Below are positions 59,085 through 64,000 of a stretch of 64,000 nucleotides of DNA, piece after piece. The DNA comes from Stenogyne calaminthoides (taxonomy: Eukaryota; Streptophyta; Magnoliopsida; Lamiales; Lamiaceae), in contig JBBCBC010000001.1 in assembly GCA_037126765.1 (NCBI GenBank), forward strand, positions 27,946,804 through 28,010,803, written 5' to 3'. The notes under the pieces were generated by a model. The model was not told where the DNA came from. It was given only the letters and a program-made list of their open reading frames with translations, and did no database searches. Each line of letters opens with the position of its first letter. Position 1 is the first letter of the stretch. The position numbers were made by a program, and so were the translations under genes.

Positions 59085-60409
59085 ATGGGCAAAAGAAAGA
59101 GCAAAGGAGAACATGAATACTCAAAATCTAAGAGGTCTAAACCAGAACATAAACCAGAAGGTATTTATTGTAATTTTTTTGCCGTATGTTTAGTTAAATC
59201 ATTGTTTTTTTTTTGTTGTTGATGTCTGATTTCTTTATTATTTGTAATTTTTGAACTATTAAAGGATTTCGTCGAAGAAGAACCCGTGCAAACACCTTCG
59301 AGAGTGTTGACAGGGGTTAGTTATGTTTTTTTTTTACAGACCAAGCTTTACATGAACTTCTTCATGTACATTTAGTTATAAGTACATGTTTAACATGAAC
59401 ATGTGCAAATTGTTTTTCTTCATTTTAACTTGCAAATTTCTTATATTCTTAATGAAGGTAATTGTGATGCTTAGGGGGATTTGTTGATAAGAAAGCATGT
59501 AGGGTCCAATGGAATGAAAACAACTATATTCACAACATCAATCTGGGTACGACTTACTATATCACTTATTTACATTAGATATAGTTGCAACAATACTTAG
59601 ATTCTGTTTGTACTTTTTTACCAATACGAACATGTTCACTGTTGTTTACTGTTTTACCAATATGTATGTTTTTGCATGCCTGAAGCCAAAATGCACCTAA
59701 AATTGATGTGTTAGGCAAAATCATGATTCAGCCGTTTTATGATTGTCTTTATTGCACGACCTAATTTTATTGGCTTTTCCCGTAGGACCTTATTGCCAGA
59801 CCTGATTCAAAACCAACAAGCGCATTGACGCATTTGATTGATAATCGGTTAGAGATGAGTTTGAAAAATGATTTTCTATTATTTCCACTGAACACGAAAT
59901 CCAAAGGAGGGAAGTCAGCTCGTGGTGATGGCTTTCATTGGACATTATTGAAGCTTAACATGAAAAAATTCGAGTGGCAGTTTTTCAACTCACTACCTCC
60001 GAGGTCGGGTGGTTCATCGGATGTTCATTTTAAAAGATGCACCGACGTGGTTAGTATTTTTTTATTTTTGTTTCATATTTAATTATATCTTGCATACACG
60101 TTTGAAAAAAACACTTATTATATGTATATCACATTGCAGGTGGATTACATTGAGGTGAAACTAGGGGATATTTACCGAAAGAAAAACCCAGATCACTAGT
60201 TCCTGGACAATGCGTTCATTGCACCTGTTTACGTCGACAATATTCAACAGACGAATTGTTCACTTGATTGCGGGATTATAGTATGCGTCAACATCGAAAA
60301 CACAATACTAAAAAGATCTATGCCTAAGAAAGTCTACAATGAAAACATTTCTGGTAATTATCGTAAAAAGATGGTCGAATTGTTCCTTGAATCAGAATCG
60401 TTATCTTGA
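59085..60409 (+). pseudogene. Ulp1/C48 cysteine protease gene of a Mutator-like element
   Basis: ATG 59085 opens a short basic exon (MGKRKSKGEHEYSKSKR) ending at GAAG|GTATTT. Middle exons are uncertain (pieces at 59265-59317 and 59475-59547). The catalytic part begins after TTCCCGTAG at 59785. GFHWTLLKL carries the catalytic His. WQFFNSLPP has Asn where Ulp1 often has Asp. The exon ends at 60049, and the next begins at 60140 in frame with VDYIEVKLGD. A TAG near 60199 interrupts PDH-FLDN. QQTNCSLDCGIIVC holds the Gln and catalytic Cys. The stop is at 60407-60409. Such C48 domains remove SUMO-like proteins and are known as passengers in plant MULEs. The divergent transposase next door supports this origin. 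Confidence 0.7.
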
Positions 60410-61452
60410 ACTGAAAATTTGTGATTGGTAATATATTGATAACAATTTAAGGATGTTTTTGCTCTAGCCACAAACTTGAACCCAACTGTTCTTATTTGTA
60501 TTTGGCTGATATTTTGTATTCCACACCACTTGTTTTATTTTGTTTTTGCACACTTGGTATGTAAGGATAAATATGTAGTTTTTGTTACAATATGTAGTGG
60601 ATGTTATTTTGATGCAGAAGAATCTGTTTGGATTTATATGTGTAGTTGTTATTGTTGGATTTGTATGTAGGATCGTTATGTAGCTTTGATGAACACACCC
60701 CTGAAATTGGAAAAATTTCCCTATGTGTACTGTTGTGTATTGTTGGATTAATATGTAGGCAACATGAACTTGTTCATGATTTTTTAAAAGATGGATATAT
60801 TCATATAGATTACATGAACAGGTTCATCCGTTATGAACTGCTATTGCAAGCCATACATCATTTCCTATAAAATTGTGTCGTTGCATCTTATTCATGATAA
60901 GTTTATAATATAATAATATTATTATGGTGTCCATCTTATTCAACATCATTGCAATTCAAAACATCACCAAAATGAGTTAAATGGCCGTTGCATGTGCAAA
61001 AAGCTTTCTGGTCAAATATATGACCGTTGCATTGGAGTTAAATGAGTATATGACCGTTGTCATCATCCCCCATTTTTTCAATATATATACACCACCATAA
61101 ATCTGAATACTAATCACATTTTTTAACTTTGCATTTCCCCCAAAAAAATTCATTCCCTCTGATATGCATGTTATGCAGATTACACAAATGATGTTGAATA
61201 AATATGTTTGCACTGTCCAATAACATACATCAAAACCATATAACAAAACCCATGTATTCTTCAAGCTTAAACAAAAAATGTTGCTACATATGATCCCCAA
61301 AAACGGCTTAGTCAACCTGCTAAAACTTGAACAAAAAAAAGCCATGTTTTATCAAGTTTAAAACTGTTGACTAGCACAAAAACTGGAAAGTTAGGGATTT
61401 GAATGTGTCATATTACAAAAAGGGGTACATGCTATATGTACCTACCAACACA
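60410..61452. other. Region between the convergent 3' ends of the MULE genes
   Basis: AT-rich with repeated TATGACCGTTG words at 61018-61064. The small frames on both strands show no family motif. Confidence 0.45.
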
Positions 61453-61543
61453 TTATGTCTTCGGGTGACATAAAACAAGTAGTGTGATCGTGGTTTGCAA
61501 CATTACCACATCGAGTGCAAGCAACAATAGGCTTCTTCTTTGG

Positions 61544-63773
61544 TCACTCACCGAACGATGGCTTCCTTTTCTCCTTAGGTCGTCCTGGTTTCTGTTTAAA
61601 GACGGGAGGTTGAATCTTTTGGCAATCTTGTGGAGTAGGCTGAAATTCAAACCTTTCTGTTTCTGGTATGGAGTGTATATCATAACTATAACATTTCATG
61701 TATGTCTTCGTGAAGAAACAATCCTCAACAATGGTGTAAACAGTTAGGCATTCACGAATAATAACAGCAGCTGCGTGCGCACAGGGGAATCCACGAGCTT
61801 GCCATTGGTAGCACGAGCAAGTTTTGTCTGTCAAATCAACTTCAGTGGATGGGTTGGACAACACTTCGAACTTCCCGCTTGGACACTGTTTAATAACCCA
61901 CGATCGTGATATATCTCTCCAAAAATTCAAAATATTCTCTTTGCTTGGACATAAAGCACCAGTCCACGTCTGGCTTTCTGCCCTCCTCTCAACTATCCAA
62001 CGAGATATATCTGTCACAAAATAATACATAAAAAACAAACTTAAAATAAAAATAATACATGGCTCATGCTACCAAATTTGTAGAATATTCATAAAAATTG
62101 TATTATATAAACGCTACTCACCTCTACGTATATGGTCAATCATATGTGTAATTGGGAGTGATCTAGCCTCCTTAATCCAATGATTGAACTGTTCCGCAAC
62201 ATTAGACGTCATCTCCCCATACCTCTTGATGTGCATTGAATGAGCCACTGTCCATTTTTCGTTTGGTAATTCACTAATTCATTCATCCGCCGTCTTTCCG
62301 CCAACAGCCTTGAATATAGCCACCTTCTCATCAAATATACGAACATTCGGGGCGTAAACACATTCTTTAAAGTGCACCCCCAAATTTTCACGTTGATCAT
62401 TTGTCCATCCCTTTGTGAAACGTCCCCTCAAATTCCCTAATAAATGATACATGCAATAAAAATGCAGCGGTTTTTTGAACACTTTTGGTAAAGCAGACAA
62501 CAATCCAGTGTTCCTATCGGAAATGTAACAGATCTCTTTATCATGAATCACAAAATTGCATAGCTTTTCCAGAAACCACGTCCAATTGCTAGTGTTCTCA
62601 GCAGACACTATGGCAAATGCAACCGGAAACAAACCTAATAAAAACAAAAGAAGAACAAAAAATCACAATCTGATCTTTTCATGTTGGCACCCCCCCCCCC
62701 CCGCGCGCAACCCCCTAAACCAAAAAAACAGCAGACAACACATACAACTTGAACTGATATCATAACAAACAGTACTACAAAAAAGGATATATCATAGTGA
62801 TCATACTGCAAAAATACTGAATTTACAGCGGAAATATCATAACACATGAATTATAAACAAGTAATAATTTACAAAAATTGGTATTTCTAATAAATGATGT
62901 CAACAAAAAGATATAAATGACTTCTAATAAAAACACGTACCATTGTTTACATCCTTGGCGGTGGCTCCTAGTAGCGTGCCTTTTGCACGACCAATCATGA
63001 ATGTCCCGTCTATGAATAGCATTGGACGACAACTTTTGAACCCGTCTAAACATGCCTTAAAAGCAATGAAAACTCGTTTGAAACAACTTGTTTTTGGGTA
63101 GGATTCCAATGAAACTACACTCCCTACATGCATAAAAATAAAATTAAAAAAATAGTGGTAAAATATATAGTCCAAAAATGTCTGATTATAAGTACATTTA
63201 CATACATTCGTTCGTACGTTTTATTGCATTGCAATACCATCGAAGTTGGTCGTACGAGTCATCATAGCTTCCAAACACTTGTGACATAGCAGCTTGGTAG
63301 CTCCGCCAAGCTTTCCAATATGGGAGATGCAGTCCGTAACTACATTGAAGTGTTTTCTTGATGTTCATCCCACTTGTACTTGGGTCTGCCCTAACATTCT
63401 CGACCACAAAATTGCCAATAATCTTAGCACCCAAGCTAAAGTTCTCATTTCCTACCAAATCCCCCACACATGAATGTCCTAAAACTGCTTTCGTAACAAT
63501 GAAACAATTGGTAATTGTTTGAAGCTTGGATTTTATAAACCAAGCACAACCGCAATTGTCCAACTCCCTACAAACAACGTAAATGTGTGTCTTATTATTC
63601 TTCTTGTACCTAAACCTAAACCCCAAATGAATTGCATACTTAATAAGTTCGATTATAAACTCGATTGCACCTCCACTAAAGATTGTGCCAACACCACCAT
63701 CAAAAGTATGACACCAATTATTAGACAAGAGAGGTTTCTTCTTCAAAACAGGGCAAACATCATAGGATGGCAT
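61544..63773 (-). pseudogene. Mutator-like (MULE) transposase, MuDR type
   Basis: Read on minus from 63773. The N-terminal MuDR DNA-binding region is IKYAIHLGFRFRYKKNNKTH followed by NCGCAWFIKSK (63773-63198). After an intron, SCRPMLFIDGTFMIGRAKG holds the first catalytic Asp of the DDE core. A spliceable intron (62635-62940) joins AKDVNN to GLFPVAFAIVSAEN and CYISDRNTGLLSALP, the second Asp. A TGA near 62276 replaces a residue in TADE-ISELPNEKW. A third intron (62011-62121) joins HIRR to DISRWIVERRAE. The SWIM zinc finger is CSCYQWQARGFPCAHA near 61790. The tail is PGRPKEKRKPSFGE. Both strands' introns are inferred. Upstream start and right end of the element may lie beyond 63773. Confidence 0.85.
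62689..62707. repeat. Poly-C and CG tract in a transposase intron
   Basis: A run of about 13 C is followed by GCGCGC, inside the 62635-62940 intron. Confidence 0.85.
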
Positions 63774-64000
63774 AGACCCACTCCCCTGAATATCAGATTT
63801 TTGACCACCATCCCTTTTTTTTTTAATATTTCTAAATGGAATCTTATTTCTAGTACTACTATGATGGACTACATCATTATCCGGACACTCGGTATGAACA
63901 TGTTAATCTTTTTCCCCCTGTCGCATTTCATCTTGTTGATGAATACTTTGGGAAAAATCAACAACAACAATTTTTAAAGACTTGAGCATGCACATCCTTA
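63774..64000 (-). other. Upstream part of the MULE transposase
   Basis: AT-rich sequence with short Lys/Asn-rich frames on minus. It may hold the first coding codons or the leader; the window ends here. Confidence 0.35.

Overview
The window is plant nuclear DNA, most likely from a eudicot. It is AT-rich, has plant-type Ty1/copia and Ty3/gypsy LTR elements, Stowaway- and Tourist-like MITEs, hAT and Mutator-like transposons, and one ordinary plant gene with a spliced leader. The species cannot be named from the sequence. No rRNA, tRNA gene, operon or CRISPR array is seen.

Layout. (1) 1-8215: most of a SIRE-like copia element on + (LTR end, primer-binding site, gag, protease, integrase, reverse transcriptase, RNase H, polypurine tract, LTR start), broken by stops and frameshifts, followed by a 'putative plant transposon protein' reading frame. 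(2) 8216-20729: a nest of one copia family in both orientations. It holds two solo LTRs (14786-16469 and 18687-20516) and an element made almost only of LTRs (9008-12580). Target-site duplications give the order of insertion. (3) 20730-25719: remains of a gypsy element whose 3' LTR contains a copia-type LTR and a fold-back element with telomere-like repeats. (4) 25720-38230: gene-poor DNA with LINE 3' ends, MITEs, SINE-like segments, a minisatellite and a solo LTR (35809-37558). (5) 38230-43700: the only clear host gene, a vacuolar zinc transporter of the MTP1 type, whose coding sequence is split by 410 AT-rich bases that could be spliced in frame. (6) 43700-50000: a duplicated downstream block, a strong 143-base hairpin, Stowaway MITEs, a 947-bp TIR element carrying a GC-rich leader-like exon, and a Tat-like gypsy LTR. 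(7) 49954-57345: a minus-strand LTR split by a complete 6.3-kb hAT transposon (TIRs and 8-bp duplication intact, transposase degenerate), which itself carries an LTR element inside an intron. (8) 57850-64000: a Mutator-like transposase on the minus strand, divergent from a Ulp1/C48 protease gene, resembling the Ulp1-carrying MULEs of plants; the right end lies outside the window.

Apart from the zinc transporter, nearly every coding segment belongs to a mobile element and most are decayed. The best leads are the possible transposon-derived intron in the transporter gene, the LTR-only retroelement family, a systematic CTGA/TCAG to CGA/TCG difference between LTR copies (biology or a sequencing artefact of CHG methylation), the hairpin at 44824-44966, and the MULE/Ulp1 pair.
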